Of a stretch of 64,000 nucleotides of DNA, positions 46,261 through 55,280 are shown one piece after another. Within the stretch, counting starts at the first letter, position 1. Each line of letters begins with the position of its first letter. The stretch lies in assembly GCF_019711535.1 (NCBI RefSeq), contig NZ_JAIGNP010000002.1:558001-622000 (forward strand), given 5' to 3'. Position numbers and translations under genes: made by a program. The notes under the pieces are model-generated. The model made no database searches, had not been told where the DNA came from, and worked only from the letters and a program-made list of their open reading frames with translations. This stretch comes from Qipengyuania aestuarii. GTDB lineage: Bacteria; Pseudomonadota; Alphaproteobacteria; Sphingomonadales; Sphingomonadaceae.

Positions 46261-47649
46261 CTACGATGCAGCGAACCGCTTCTGGAGCATGTGCCATGCC
46301 GCGCGTAATCCGTAAGCATCTCCGCCCTTGGGCCGTCCCGGTTTGGCGGCGGGCCTCCAGGCGAAGGTGTCGAAATGCGCCCAGTCGAGGCCATCGCCTA
46401 CGAATTTGTCGAGGAAGAGACCTGCCACGCTTGCTCCGGCGAAGGAATTGCCATGCGCATTGTTGGTATCCGCGATTTCGGAGTTCAGCCATTCGACATA
46501 GGCTTCCGGCAGAGGCAGGCGCCATGGTTCGTCATCAACCGACTTGCCGGCTTCGATCAATTCAGCCGCCGTCTCATCGCGGCGGGTCATGAGCGCGGGA
46601 TAGTCCGGACCAAGCGCGACACGCGCCGCACCGGTGAGCGTGGCGAAGTCGATGATGAGTGTCGGCTTCTCCTCGCTGGCGCGAGTCAGCGCATCGCCCA
46701 GGATCAGCCGCCCTTCAGCATCGGTATTGCCGATTTCGACGGTCAGGCCCTTGCGCGATTTCAGCACGTCCCCAGGCCTGAAGCTGTTGCCGGAAATGGC
46801 ATTTTCGACTGCTGGAACGAGCAGATGCAGCCGCACCGGAAGCTTTGCTCCCATGACCAGTCGGGCAAGGGCGATTGCGTGCGCTGCGCCGCCCATGTCC
46901 TTTTTCATCAGCAGCATTCCGGACGAGTTCTTCACATCGAGACCGCCGGAATCGAAGCACACGCCCTTGCCCACGATGGCCAGTACGGGATCGCTTTCCT
47001 TGCCCCAGGTCAGATGCATGATCCGCGGGGCATGGTGCCGTGCGGCAGCGCGCCCGACCGCATGGACCATCGGATAATCCTGCTCCAGCTGGTCGCCGCG
47101 GGTGACGGCCAATTTGCCGCCATGATCCTTGGCGAGGCGTTCACATTGGTCTTCCAGCGCTGCCGGGCCCATGTCCTCGGCAGGCGTGTTGACCAGATCG
47201 CGCACGAGGCACACCGCCTGAGCTTCCGCCATGGCGGCATCGATTTTCTGCGCTTCCTTGGTCAGAAGAATGCGCGGGCCAACGGGCTTTTCAGGTTTTT
47301 TGTAACGGGTGAAGGCATATTGAGCCGTCTGCCACCCGTGGAGCGCGGGTCCGGGTTCTCCCTTCGCAAGCCGATAGGTGCCTTCGGGCAATTGTTCTGC
47401 CAGCTTGGCCAGGCACCAGCTGGACAGGTTTTCAGGATTGGCTACCCCGCCAACCGCAAACCAGCCGTCGCCGTCGGGCACGATTGCAACCTGATAGCCG
47501 CTTCCGTCGAATTTCTGGCCGTCCAGCGCGGCGCGCTGTCCGGCGGGAAGGGTCTTCTCCCACTCGGGAAATCCTTCGCGATTGACGAGAAAAATGGGGA
47601 CAGCCTGCTGTCCGCGATCCGCCTGGATTAGGTCGGCTTTGTCGGCCAT
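46261..47649 (-). CDS. Leucyl aminopeptidase family (M17) protein
   Basis: Cytosolic two-zinc aminopeptidase, 462 residues. The M17 signature NTDAEGRLILGDAL is intact, as are the metal-binding parts GKGVCFDSGGLDVK and MKKDMGGAAHA. The N-terminal 150 residues are less conserved than in PepA, as is common for the sphingomonad PepB-like group. The ATG at 47649 is chosen because the recognisable N-terminus starts there; an open frame extends upstream into the divergent lipoprotein gene. Confidence 0.93.
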   Translation of the reverse strand: MADKADLIQADRGQQAVPIFLVNREGFPEWEKTLPAGQRAALDGQKFDGSGYQVAIVPDGDGWFAVGGVANPENLSSWCLAKLAEQLPEGTYRLAKGEPGPALHGWQTAQYAFTRYKKPEKPVGPRILLTKEAQKIDAAMAEAQAVCLVRDLVNTPAEDMGPAALEDQCERLAKDHGGKLAVTRGDQLEQDYPMVHAVGRAAARHHAPRIMHLTWGKESDPVLAIVGKGVCFDSGGLDVKNSSGMLLMKKDMGGAAHAIALARLVMGAKLPVRLHLLVPAVENAISGNSFRPGDVLKSRKGLTVEIGNTDAEGRLILGDALTRASEEKPTLIIDFATLTGAARVALGPDYPALMTRRDETAAELIEAGKSVDDEPWRLPLPEAYVEWLNSEIADTNNAHGNSFAGASVAGLFLDKFVGDGLDWAHFDTFAWRPAAKPGRPKGGDAYGLRAAWHMLQKRFAAS

Positions 47650-47693
47650 GTTAGTTTTCTTCCGATTAATCTTTCTGGTGCCAAGGTAATTCG

Positions 47694-48521
47694 ATGTACA
47701 AGTCTCTGTTCCTGATTTCCGTGGCGCTGTCGAGCGCGGGTTGTTCGCGGTCGGCGGATGAGAGCGCCGCTCCTGTCGAAGCGATGAATGCGCGCGTGGA
47801 GGCTCCCGCGGCCCCCGAACCACCCGCTCAGCCAGCGGTGACCGGGACGACCTTTGAAGATGATGCGGAAAGCAATGGTGGCAAGCGGACCTTCGATTAC
47901 AGCTGGCCGGCTGCCGTCAATCGCATTCCGGAACTCGCAGCGCGCTTCGAGGCCGACCGCGCCAAGCAATTGGCGGAACAGAAGGGCGATTGGCAGGAAG
48001 CGATCAAGGCGTCGCCTGAAGAATGCGGAGCATGCAGGAACCGCGATTTCGAGAAAGAATGGAAAGTGGTCGCCGATCTCGATGACTGGCTGAGCCTTTC
48101 GGCAGACTTCTACGTCTATACCGGTGGAGCACACGGCAACCACGGCAAGAGTTCGCTAGTATGGGACCGGGAACGCAAGCGCGGCATGAAGGGGGTCGAG
48201 CTGTTCAACTCCGCCGTCGCTTTGGAAACCGCGCTGGGCGCGAAGCTTTGCGATGCACTGGACCAGGAGCGGGCGAAACGGCGAGGCGAACCCGTTACTC
48301 GCGATGGAGAATGGTCCACCGATTGCCCGGGTATCGACGAAGCCACTGTATTGGTCGGATCCTCCGATGGCACGGCGTTCAACCGCATCGGTATCTATTT
48401 TGGCCCTTATGTTGCAGGGGCATATGCAGAAGGCGACTACGAACTGGATTTCCCGGTCAACGCTTCTGTTCTCGACGCGGTGAAGCCGCAATTCGCAAGT
48501 GCATTCAAGGTCGGGAGCTAG
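47694..48521 (+). CDS. DUF3298-domain lipoprotein
   Basis: A 275-residue lipoprotein with lipobox SSAGC in a short signal peptide and an Ala/Pro linker. The body has a DUF4163-like part (FDYSWPAAVNRIPELAARFEAD) with VYTGGAHGNHG, and a C-terminal DUF3298 part (FNRIGIYFGPYVAGAYAEGDYELDFPV). The same pair occurs in the RsiV-type lysozyme-binding anti-sigma factors, but here no membrane helix for sigma binding is present. Function unknown. AAGG is seven bases before the ATG. Confidence 0.85.
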   Translation: MYKSLFLISVALSSAGCSRSADESAAPVEAMNARVEAPAAPEPPAQPAVTGTTFEDDAESNGGKRTFDYSWPAAVNRIPELAARFEADRAKQLAEQKGDWQEAIKASPEECGACRNRDFEKEWKVVADLDDWLSLSADFYVYTGGAHGNHGKSSLVWDRERKRGMKGVELFNSAVALETALGAKLCDALDQERAKRRGEPVTRDGEWSTDCPGIDEATVLVGSSDGTAFNRIGIYFGPYVAGAYAEGDYELDFPVNASVLDAVKPQFASAFKVGS

Positions 48522-48561
48522 AGCGCTCGCAATTTCGTTCCGACATCACTAAGTGGTGCGC

Positions 48562-49389
48562 ATGACAGAATATCAGGTAATCGACAGCGAACAGACCGTT
48601 TATCGCGATGGAACCATCAAGCTTCATGGGCCTGATGGTTTTGAGGGCATGCGCAAGGCCGGACGGCTGGCAGCGGAAATTCTCGACGAATTGACCGAGC
48701 TTGTCCGCCCCGGCGTTACCACCGGACAGATCGACGACAAGGTCCGCGAAATGACGCTCGATGCCGGTGCGGTGCCTGCAACCATGGGTTACCGCGGCTA
48801 TGCACATAGCTGCTGCACTTCGATCAACCATGTGATCTGTCACGGTATTCCGTCCGACAAGGCGTTGAAGGACGGTGATATCGTCAATATCGACGTCACG
48901 CCCCTGCTCGATGGCTGGCATGGCGATACCAGCCGGATGTTCTTCGCCGGGGAACCGGCGTTGAAGGCCCGCAAACTGGTGGATGTGACATACGAATGCC
49001 TCATGCTCGGCATCGAGGCCGCGAGCCAGCCGGGGGCGAGACTGGGTGATATTGGTGCGGTTATCGAAGCCCACGCAAAGTCCCACCGATATGGCGTTGT
49101 GCAGGAATTCTGCGGCCACGGGGTAGGGCGGCTGTTCCATGATGCGCCGGAAGTCATTCACACCGGCCGCAAGGGCACTGGCCCGCTCCTCAAGCCGGGC
49201 ATGTTCTTCACAATCGAACCGATGATCAATCTGGGCCGCCCGCAGGCCAAGATGCTCAATGACGGCTGGACTGCCGTGACGCGTGACAAATCCCTGTCCG
49301 CGCAGTTCGAACACTCGATTGCGATCACCGAAGACGGGGTCGAAATCTTCACCGAAAGCCCCAAGGGTCTGCATCAACCGCCCTATTGA
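48562..49389 (+). CDS. map: Methionine aminopeptidase type I
   Basis: Removes the N-terminal methionine of new proteins. The 275-residue protein has the pita-bread fold motifs: HGIPSDKALKDGDIVNIDVT and HGDTSRMFF with the two metal aspartates, EFCGHGVGRLFH with the histidine, and FFTIEPMIN with a metal glutamate; QFEHSIAI supplies the last. A GTG nine bases upstream is also in frame; the ATG at 48562 is preferred. It lies 40 bases after the lipoprotein stop. Confidence 0.96.
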   Translation: MTEYQVIDSEQTVYRDGTIKLHGPDGFEGMRKAGRLAAEILDELTELVRPGVTTGQIDDKVREMTLDAGAVPATMGYRGYAHSCCTSINHVICHGIPSDKALKDGDIVNIDVTPLLDGWHGDTSRMFFAGEPALKARKLVDVTYECLMLGIEAASQPGARLGDIGAVIEAHAKSHRYGVVQEFCGHGVGRLFHDAPEVIHTGRKGTGPLLKPGMFFTIEPMINLGRPQAKMLNDGWTAVTRDKSLSAQFEHSIAITEDGVEIFTESPKGLHQPPY

Positions 49390-49413
49390 GGCGAGACATC
49401 GGCTGAACGTGAT

Positions 49414-50067
49414 CTAATCCCGTGATGCTCGCACTGCCGCACCTGCGGCGAAGGGCGTCACGGCGGCCAATACCAGACTGATTGCCGCTGTCAGAAGAAG
49501 GCCCGAGCTGTCGGGCCGGGAAAGCGCTCCCGCTCCGAAAATCAGGATCGGGACCGCAAGCGGAATGACCATCAGCCCGGCGAGCGCAGCGCCTCCGCGC
49601 ATGCTTGCCGTCAAGGCTGCCACCGTGAGGCCTACCGCAGCGAGGCCCGGTGTGCCCGATAGCAATCCCAACACGACCGTCCGGATGGTATCCGGCGACA
49701 AATTGAGCAGGGCAGCGGCGGGTAATGTGGCAAGAAGCAGCAGCGGAGCGAAGGCGAGCCAGTGTGCCAGCAGGCGGACGGCCATCGCCAATTCCTCGCT
49801 GATCCCGCGTAAATACAGCTGGTCGAGAACGCCGGCTTCCAGATCGCCCGCCACCAGTTTCTCAAGTGGCAGGATGGCTGCGAGAAGCGCGGCAACCCAG
49901 ATCACGCCTCCGCCGGTGCGCGCCAGCATCTGCGCGTCGGGACCTACGGCGAAAGGGTAAAGCATCGCCACTGCGAGGAAGAACAGCAGGGGCAAGACGC
50001 CTCCGCCGCTGCCGCCGGGTAAAAGCAAGCCGAGATCTCGCCGAAGCAGGGCAAAAATGGCGGTCAC
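49414..50067 (-). CDS. ccmB: Heme exporter protein CcmB
   Basis: Inner-membrane permease subunit of the CcmABCD system for cytochrome c maturation, 217 residues with about six membrane segments. Recognisable parts are the N-terminal FALLRRDLGLLL, IWVAALLAAILPLEKLVAGDLEAGVLDQLYL, and LLSGTPGLAAVGLTVAALTASMRGG. The start is GTG at 50067 overlapping the ccmA TGA. ccmC, ccmD and the rest of the pathway are not in this window. Convergent with map, 24 bases apart. Confidence 0.93.
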   Translation of the reverse strand: MTAIFALLRRDLGLLLPGGSGGGVLPLLFFLAVAMLYPFAVGPDAQMLARTGGGVIWVAALLAAILPLEKLVAGDLEAGVLDQLYLRGISEELAMAVRLLAHWLAFAPLLLLATLPAAALLNLSPDTIRTVVLGLLSGTPGLAAVGLTVAALTASMRGGAALAGLMVIPLAVPILIFGAGALSRPDSSGLLLTAAISLVLAAVTPFAAGAAVRASRD

Positions 50068-50642
50068 CGGGTGAAGCTTTCGATGTCGAGGGTTTCGCCA
50101 GCCAGTGCGATCGGCTGGTGCGAAGCGACCACGGCGATGCCTCCTTGCTCGCAATGCCTGGAAATCAACATCTCGACTGTGTTCTGCGCTTGCGTATCAA
50201 GGCCGTTCAAAGGCTCGTCCAGCAACCAGATCGGACAGTCACGAGTGAGAAGGCGGGCCAGCGCAGCCCGCTTCTTTTGGCCGGTAGAGAGATAGCGTAC
50301 CGGTATATCCATCAGAGGTTCGAGCTGAAGCAGTGCGTGCATTTCTCCATCTGCCGAAGATCCGTCCAATCTCGCCCAGAAGGCGAGCGCCTTGCCAAGC
50401 GACTGGTTCATGTCGAGAGCAAGCCGCTCGTCGACCAAACCGATTGCACCGGTGCATGATATTTCGCCTGCAAAAGGCCGGGCCAGCCCCGCCAGGATGC
50501 GCATGAGGCTGGATTTGCCGATCCCGTTCGCCCCGGTAACATGGACCGCATCGCCGCTGGCGCAGTTTAGCGACAGGCCCCGGAAGAGCAGCCTATCACC
50601 TCTACGGCAGGCGATGTCGGTTGCGATGAGCTGCGCTTGCAT
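50064..50642 (-). CDS. ccmA: Heme exporter ATP-binding protein CcmA
   Basis: ABC ATPase, 192 residues, releasing heme from CcmE during cytochrome c maturation. Walker A is GANGIGKSS, the signature is [16 protein letters not shown], Walker B is [12 protein letters not shown], and the switch is SHQP. The ATG at 50642 gives family length; the frame stays open upstream in the divergent dehydratase gene. The stop overlaps ccmB. Confidence 0.95.
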   Translation of the reverse strand: MQAQLIATDIACRRGDRLLFRGLSLNCASGDAVHVTGANGIGKSSLMRILAGLARPFAGEISCTGAIGLVDERLALDMNQSLGKALAFWARLDGSSADGEMHALLQLEPLMDIPVRYLSTGQKKRAALARLLTRDCPIWLLDEPLNGLDTQAQNTVEMLISRHCEQGGIAVVASHQPIALAGETLDIESFTR

Positions 50643-50697
50643 GGGCGGCAGCGATAGGCAAAAGGCGCGGGCACGACAAGCAACAGAGGATTCGCGC

Positions 50698-50988
50698 ATG
50701 GCCGTCGAGGAATTGACCCCCGAAGAACGGGACAGCTGGCTAAGGGCGCTCCCGGAATGGTCGCTTTGCCGGGAAGGCAAAGCGATCGAACGCGCTTTCG
50801 AATTTGCCGATTTCGCCGAAGCTTTTGCCTTCATGACACGCATCGCGATCATTGCGGAGAAGCGCGATCATCACCCCGAGTGGTTCAATGTCTACAACAA
50901 GGTCGAAATCACCTTGACCACCCACGATGCGGGCGGGCTCAGCCTGCGCGACGTGAACATGGCGAAGAAGATCGACAAGCTGGTATAG
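50698..50988 (+). CDS. 4a-hydroxytetrahydrobiopterin dehydratase
   Basis: Pterin-4a-carbinolamine dehydratase, 96 residues. The active-site motif EKRDHHPEW and the following [22 protein letters not shown] are diagnostic. The enzyme recycles tetrahydropterin for phenylalanine hydroxylase, or acts in molybdopterin side functions; no phenylalanine hydroxylase gene is next to it. GAGGA is eight bases before the ATG. Divergent from ccmA with 55 bases between. Confidence 0.93.
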   Translation: MAVEELTPEERDSWLRALPEWSLCREGKAIERAFEFADFAEAFAFMTRIAIIAEKRDHHPEWFNVYNKVEITLTTHDAGGLSLRDVNMAKKIDKLV

Positions 50989-51059
50989 GCGGAACGTCTG
51001 GCGCCGGGCTCCATTCTGTCCCGGCCCAAGCGGTCACTGTCTTCAACCTGCCGTAGTGC

Positions 51060-51866
51060 TCAGCGAAGCAGCGGTCTCGCGGCCGAGCGCGTCTGTTTCC
51101 GCAGCCGGCCTGGCAGCCAGCGAGCGCCGAAGGCGAGGGTCTTGGCTGTTTTGCCGACGGTGGTGTGCAGCTTTTCTCCGTGCACCGCGTCCCACGCTGC
51201 CTTGGCCACTTCCTCCACCGGCGTGATCTCCAGGCCTGCGTCCATCACGCGGCGGCGGATCATGTCATTGCTCATCGCATTGGCATTGTGATCCAGCAGC
51301 GGCGTATCGATGAAGCTGGGCATGATCGAGCGTACCTTGATCCCATCTTGCGCCCATTCGGCATCGAGACTTTCGGTAATGGCGCGAACGCCGAACTTGG
51401 TGGCGGAATAGACGCTCGCACCCGGCGTCCCGTAAATCCCGGCTGCACTTGCAGTGTTGAGCAGGCAGGATCCGGGCGCAGTTTGTTTCAGGTGCGAATA
51501 GGCGGCTTGCGCCCCGAAGAGCACGCCCTTCAGATTGATGTCGAGACAGCGCGTGATTTCCTCCTCATTGTTTTCGATCAGAAGACCACCGAGGGGAATA
51601 CCGGCATTATTGGCCACGACATCGATCCGGCCGCCGGCTGCCGTTGCAAAGCCATCGAGCGCGCGATCCCAGGCGGCGCGATCTCGCACATCCAGCGCTT
51701 GCTGGAACACGAACCCATGCCCGACCATGTCGAGGGTTTCGCGCATGCCGGCTTCGTCGATGTCGGCGAGGCCGACGAAATAATCCCGCTGCCCGAAATA
51801 GAGTGCGATGGCGCGGCCGATGCCGGATGCGCCGCCGGTGACGAAGATTGCCTTGCGCTGGCTCAT
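51060..51866 (-). CDS. SDR family oxidoreductase
   Basis: Classical short-chain dehydrogenase, 268 residues. TGGASGIGRA is the cofactor motif, NNAGIPLGG follows, and the catalytic residues are in NTASAAGIYGTPGASVYSATKFGV. The C-terminal extension is basic (RWLPGRLRKQTRSAARPLLR), which is unusual for soluble SDRs and could contact membrane or RNA. Substrate unknown. It begins 15 bases after the glycosylase gene, so the two are probably one transcript. Confidence 0.88.
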   Translation of the reverse strand: MSQRKAIFVTGGASGIGRAIALYFGQRDYFVGLADIDEAGMRETLDMVGHGFVFQQALDVRDRAAWDRALDGFATAAGGRIDVVANNAGIPLGGLLIENNEEEITRCLDINLKGVLFGAQAAYSHLKQTAPGSCLLNTASAAGIYGTPGASVYSATKFGVRAITESLDAEWAQDGIKVRSIMPSFIDTPLLDHNANAMSNDMIRRRVMDAGLEITPVEEVAKAAWDAVHGEKLHTTVGKTAKTLAFGARWLPGRLRKQTRSAARPLLR

Positions 51867-51881
51867 AGAATCTCTCCCAAT

Positions 51882-52499
51882 CTATAATGCCGGATTGGCA
51901 TAGGCATGCCAGGTGAAGATGGCCATCGCCCCGCGATAGGGCCGCCAATTTTCCGCCAGGGCGCGTGTCTCTTTCTCGCTCGGCCGCTCATCAAGGCCAA
52001 GCAGCGTTCCGCACGCGGCCTGAACGGCCAAGTCGCCCGCCGGCCAGATGTCGGGCCGGCCTTCGGCGAAGAGGAGGTAGATTTCCGCCGACCACCGGCC
52101 AATCCCCTTGATCCGGATAAGCTGTGCGATGGCTTCCTCGTCGTCTGCGGGGAGATTCTCCAGATCGAGCTCCTCGCTGACGACCAATTCGCACAGCGAT
52201 CGTGCGTAGCCCTGTTTCTGACGGGACAGGCCGCATCCGCGCAATGTGTCGAAGTCGCGCGCGAGCAAGTCTCCTGCGGGCATGTCCTCCCCGAGCTCGG
52301 TTTTCAGCTTCTGCCAAACCGAGGCTGCTGCTGCCACGCTGACCTGCTGGCCAACGATTGTCCGTAGCAGAGTCCGGTATCCGGTCGGGCGAATACGTTC
52401 TTCGGGGTAGCCGACGCGGTCGATCGCGGCTGCTACAAGGGGGTCGCCACTGGCAATTTCATCGAGGTGCGACCGGATGGTTGCTGTCTTCAGACCCAT
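51882..52499 (-). CDS. DNA-3-methyladenine glycosylase II-like (AlkA/HhH-GPD)
   Basis: Base-excision glycosylase of 205 residues removing alkylated purines. The HhH motif is LIRIKGIGRWSAEIYLLF and the catalytic aspartate is in IWPAGDLAVQAACG. The N-terminus has TLLRTIVGQQVSVAAA, typical of this compact family, which lacks the extra AlkA N-terminal domain. Two starts are possible: ATG 52499 (used) and ATG 52547. Divergent from the ferredoxin gene. Confidence 0.9.
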   Translation of the reverse strand: MGLKTATIRSHLDEIASGDPLVAAAIDRVGYPEERIRPTGYRTLLRTIVGQQVSVAAAASVWQKLKTELGEDMPAGDLLARDFDTLRGCGLSRQKQGYARSLCELVVSEELDLENLPADDEEAIAQLIRIKGIGRWSAEIYLLFAEGRPDIWPAGDLAVQAACGTLLGLDERPSEKETRALAENWRPYRGAMAIFTWHAYANPAL

Positions 52500-52587
52500 G
52501 GCTTTGGCTTGCCTTCCCGTATCGCTTTGAATAGCAGCAGTCCGCATAGAGCCCGTCCGGCGGGCATGGCAATACAGGATACAATGG

Positions 52588-52905
52588 ATGCCCAAGCTGA
52601 TCGTTACTACCCGCGAAGGCGAAACATCAGAGATCGAGGTCGAGACCGGCCTGACTGTCATGGAAGCCATTCGTGACAATGGTTTCGACGAGCTGCTGGC
52701 CCTGTGCGGCGGATGCTGTTCGTGCGCCACCTGCCATGTCCATGTCGATCCGGAGTTCGCGGACAAGCTGCCGGAAATGAGCGAGGATGAAGATGACCTT
52801 CTCGAGAGCAGCGATCACCGGTCCGATAATTCGCGCCTTTCCTGCCAGATCCCTTTCGGTGCAGAGCTGGATGGACTGAAGGTTACTATCGCACCTGAAG
52901 ATTGA
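52588..52905 (+). CDS. 2Fe-2S ferredoxin (adrenodoxin/FdxB-like)
   Basis: A 105-residue electron carrier. The cluster ligands fit C-x5-C-x2-C at Cys40, Cys46 and Cys49 ([15 protein letters not shown]) and a distal Cys86 in RLSCQIPF, as in adrenodoxin/terpredoxin-type ferredoxins that serve P450s or oxygenases. Extra cysteines at 43 and 44 lie inside the loop. No partner oxygenase or reductase is adjacent. It precedes the cysteine synthase gene by 42 bases. Confidence 0.93.
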   Translation: MPKLIVTTREGETSEIEVETGLTVMEAIRDNGFDELLALCGGCCSCATCHVHVDPEFADKLPEMSEDEDDLLESSDHRSDNSRLSCQIPFGAELDGLKVTIAPED

Positions 52906-52947
52906 TGTTGTTTGCCGCTGCGGCATCGCGCGCCTAACTCGGCCAGC

Positions 52948-53964
52948 ATGACTCAAATTCCCGTACGCGAGCAGACGCTCGACCTCATCGGCAACACCCC
53001 GCTCGTCCGCCTAGCGGGCCCCAGCGCGGAAGCCGGTTGCGATATTTACGGCAAGTGTGAATTCGCCAATCCCGGCGCGTCCGTTAAGGACCGCGCAGCG
53101 CTTTATATCATCCGCGATGCAGAAGCGCGCGGAGACCTGAAGCCGGGAGGGACGATCGTCGAAGGTACCGCAGGAAATACCGGCATAGGCATAGCCCTGG
53201 TTGCCAATGCACTGGGTTATCGCACCATCATCGTGATGCCCGACAACCAGTCGGCAGAAAAGATGCAGACCCTTCGCGCCCTTGGCGCCGAATTGGTGAC
53301 TGTACCCCCCACGAAATATGCCGACCCCAACCATTTTCAGCACGTCTCGCGCCGGATGGCGGAAGAAACCGACGGCGCGATCTGGGCGGGGCAGTTCGAC
53401 AACACGGCGAACCGCAAGGCCCATATCGAAGGCACGGCGAAGGAAATCTGGCAGCAACTGGATGGCCGGGTCGATGGCTTTACCTGCGCAGCCGGAACCG
53501 GGGGTACCATCGCGGGCGTGGGGATGGGGCTCAAGGAGTTCGACGAAGACGTGGTGATCGCGCTCACCGATCCGCACGGTGCCGCTCTCTTCAACTATTA
53601 TGCCCATGGCGAGCTGAAGAGCGAAGGTTCGTCCGTGGCCGAGGGGATCGGCCAAGGGCGCATCACCGGCAATCTGGAAGGTGCGCCGATCGATACCCAG
53701 TTTCGAATTTCCGACGAAGAGGGCCTGCAATGGGTCGCCCGGCTCCTGCGCGAAGAAGGGCTGTGCCTCGGCCTTTCCAGCGGCATCAATGTCGCCGGTG
53801 CCGTGTCGCTCGGCAAGAAGCTGGTGACTGAAGGCCGGGAAAAGCCGCAGGTGGTCACCATTCTTTGCGACACCGGCTTCCGCTACCTCTCGACCCTCTA
53901 CAATCCGGAATGGCTTCGTTCGAAGGATCTGCCTGTTTTCGACTGGCTTGAACTGAAAGATTGA
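52948..53964 (+). CDS. Cysteine synthase family PLP enzyme
   Basis: O-acetylserine (thiol)-lyase family, 338 residues. PLP lysine is Lys47 in NPGASVKDRAALYI; GTAGNTGIGIAL binds the substrate carboxylate and GTGGTIAG the phosphate; SSGINVAGAV is the cofactor serine region. The length and ending (LYNPEWLRSKDLPVFDW) differ from CysK and match the long CysK-like group common in alphaproteobacteria, related to cystathionine beta-synthase without the CBS domains. The ATG at 52948 is chosen from the family-like TLDLIGNTPLVRL. Confidence 0.92.
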   Translation: MTQIPVREQTLDLIGNTPLVRLAGPSAEAGCDIYGKCEFANPGASVKDRAALYIIRDAEARGDLKPGGTIVEGTAGNTGIGIALVANALGYRTIIVMPDNQSAEKMQTLRALGAELVTVPPTKYADPNHFQHVSRRMAEETDGAIWAGQFDNTANRKAHIEGTAKEIWQQLDGRVDGFTCAAGTGGTIAGVGMGLKEFDEDVVIALTDPHGAALFNYYAHGELKSEGSSVAEGIGQGRITGNLEGAPIDTQFRISDEEGLQWVARLLREEGLCLGLSSGINVAGAVSLGKKLVTEGREKPQVVTILCDTGFRYLSTLYNPEWLRSKDLPVFDWLELKD

Positions 53965-53996
53965 CGCGAAGCGTGGCAGTGCCCAAGATTCCCGGC

Positions 53997-54362
53997 ATGC
54001 CACGATCTCTCGATCTTACCCGCAACGCACCCACCGTCGGTGAGCCTACTGATGTTCCCCTTGCGGGAACCCGCTCCCAATCGATGCAGCGGCTCCAGAT
54101 CGGCATTGGGGGGATCGTGCTCATGGTCTTGCTGGTCGGGCTTGCGAGCCTCATTCAGGACCGCATGCTCGAAGTGGACGCCGCAGCTGTACCGGCAGCT
54201 GCGCCCACCACGGAGCCGAGCCAGCCGGTGAAACAGAATGATCCTTTGGTCGAAGCGGGGGTCGTCCCTGATCTTCCCCAGCCATCGGCTCCGTTGCCAT
54301 CGCAATCTCCGGCTCCGCTTCCGGAACAGGGCGTTCCCGATGCTCCAGCTTCCCAGCAGTAA
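53997..54362 (+). CDS. Single-pass membrane protein, unknown
   Basis: I do not recognise this gene. The product of about 121 residues has a cytosolic N-terminus (LDLTRNAPTVGEPTDVPLAG), one membrane helix (LQIGIGGIVLMVLLVGLASLI) and a Pro/Gln/Ser-rich periplasmic tail. Start is uncertain: ATG 53997 is taken; GTG 53973 and TTG 53961 are in frame. Its last 23 bases overlap the following lipoprotein gene, so the two are expected to be co-expressed. Confidence 0.65.
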   Translation: MPRSLDLTRNAPTVGEPTDVPLAGTRSQSMQRLQIGIGGIVLMVLLVGLASLIQDRMLEVDAAAVPAAAPTTEPSQPVKQNDPLVEAGVVPDLPQPSAPLPSQSPAPLPEQGVPDAPASQQ

Positions 54363-55101
54363 GACCATCGCGGCGCTTTTGTCGCTGGCATTGGCGGGAT
54401 GCAGTGTGCAATCGGCGCAAAGCGATCCTCCGGAAAAAGCGCGGCAGGACACTGCCAGAACTGAAATCGGCTTGTTCACCACTCTCCCGATTTACTGGGG
54501 TGAAGGCGGCGACATCGCTTCGGTGCTGAATGGGCAGGTCGAGGATGGGTGGGTGCGTCAGGCGCTGGAGCAGAACAGCGAGATTTTGCCGCTCGATACC
54601 CTGGAAGCCGGAGCGCTGAACGGGATCGATCAGGTCATTCTTGCGCAACCGCGCCCACTCGCGCCTTCGGAAAACGTAGCGTTCGACAATTGGCTCCGAG
54701 AAGGCGGCCGCGCACTTATCTTTGCCGATCCGATGCTGACCCAGCACAGCGATCATCCACTGGGCGATCCGCGCAGGCCTCACGACATGGTGGTCATTTC
54801 ACCCATTCTGGCGCGGTGGGGTCTGGACCTTGTTTTCAACGAAGAGCAGCCGAGCGGTGAGCGCTTCGTACCTTCGGAAGGGAGCAGCCTGCCGGTCGAA
54901 CTTGCGGGTCATTTCGAGCCGCTCGATGTGGCCGCATATGCAGACTGCGACTTGTCTGCGGAGGGGCTGGTGGCAGATTGCAAGATAGGCGAGGGCCGGG
55001 CCCTGCTCGTCGCCGATGCCGCACTTCTGGATGATCACCATCCTGACGCAGCACGCAAGAGCGCTCTTGCGGCCTTAATCGACCGAATATTTCACCACTG
55101 A
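54340..55101 (+). CDS. Lipoprotein, GATase-like/unknown
   Basis: A 253-residue lipoprotein with signal peptide and lipobox LALAGC. The mature part begins TEIGLFTTLPIYWGEGGDIASVL and contains LILAQPRPLAPSENVAFDNWLREGGRALIFADPMLT, which resembles the class-I-glutaminase-like fold used in GldG/DUF4350-type proteins; no catalytic nucleophile can be named. The end is an Ala-rich helix. Overlaps the preceding membrane-protein gene by 23 bases, implying coupling. Function unknown. Confidence 0.72.
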   Translation: MLQLPSSKTIAALLSLALAGCSVQSAQSDPPEKARQDTARTEIGLFTTLPIYWGEGGDIASVLNGQVEDGWVRQALEQNSEILPLDTLEAGALNGIDQVILAQPRPLAPSENVAFDNWLREGGRALIFADPMLTQHSDHPLGDPRRPHDMVVISPILARWGLDLVFNEEQPSGERFVPSEGSSLPVELAGHFEPLDVAAYADCDLSAEGLVADCKIGEGRALLVADAALLDDHHPDAARKSALAALIDRIFHH

Positions 55102-55114
55102 GAATCCCCCTTCC

Positions 55115-55151
55115 GGGATTTCACGGGACAGCGCGCGGGATGTGACGGGAA
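55115..55151 (+). promoter_or_regulatory. Upstream MraZ-type box cluster (GGGAN)
   Basis: GGGAT, GGGAC, GGGAT and GGGAA start at 55115, 55125, 55137 and 55147, forming two pairs with exact 10-base periods. This resembles the TGGGN-N5 repeat arrays bound by MraZ in E. coli, with GGGA as the core. Confidence 0.5.
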
Positions 55152-55280
55152 AGCCTGTCGAATGACCCGGATCACCACGCGATTCTCTCTAAATTCTGCG
55201 GGAATTAGTTAATGGGCTGGTAAAGTTCTCAAGGGCGCGGGCAATAAAAACCCTCTTATTTTCAATTACTTGAAAATCTA

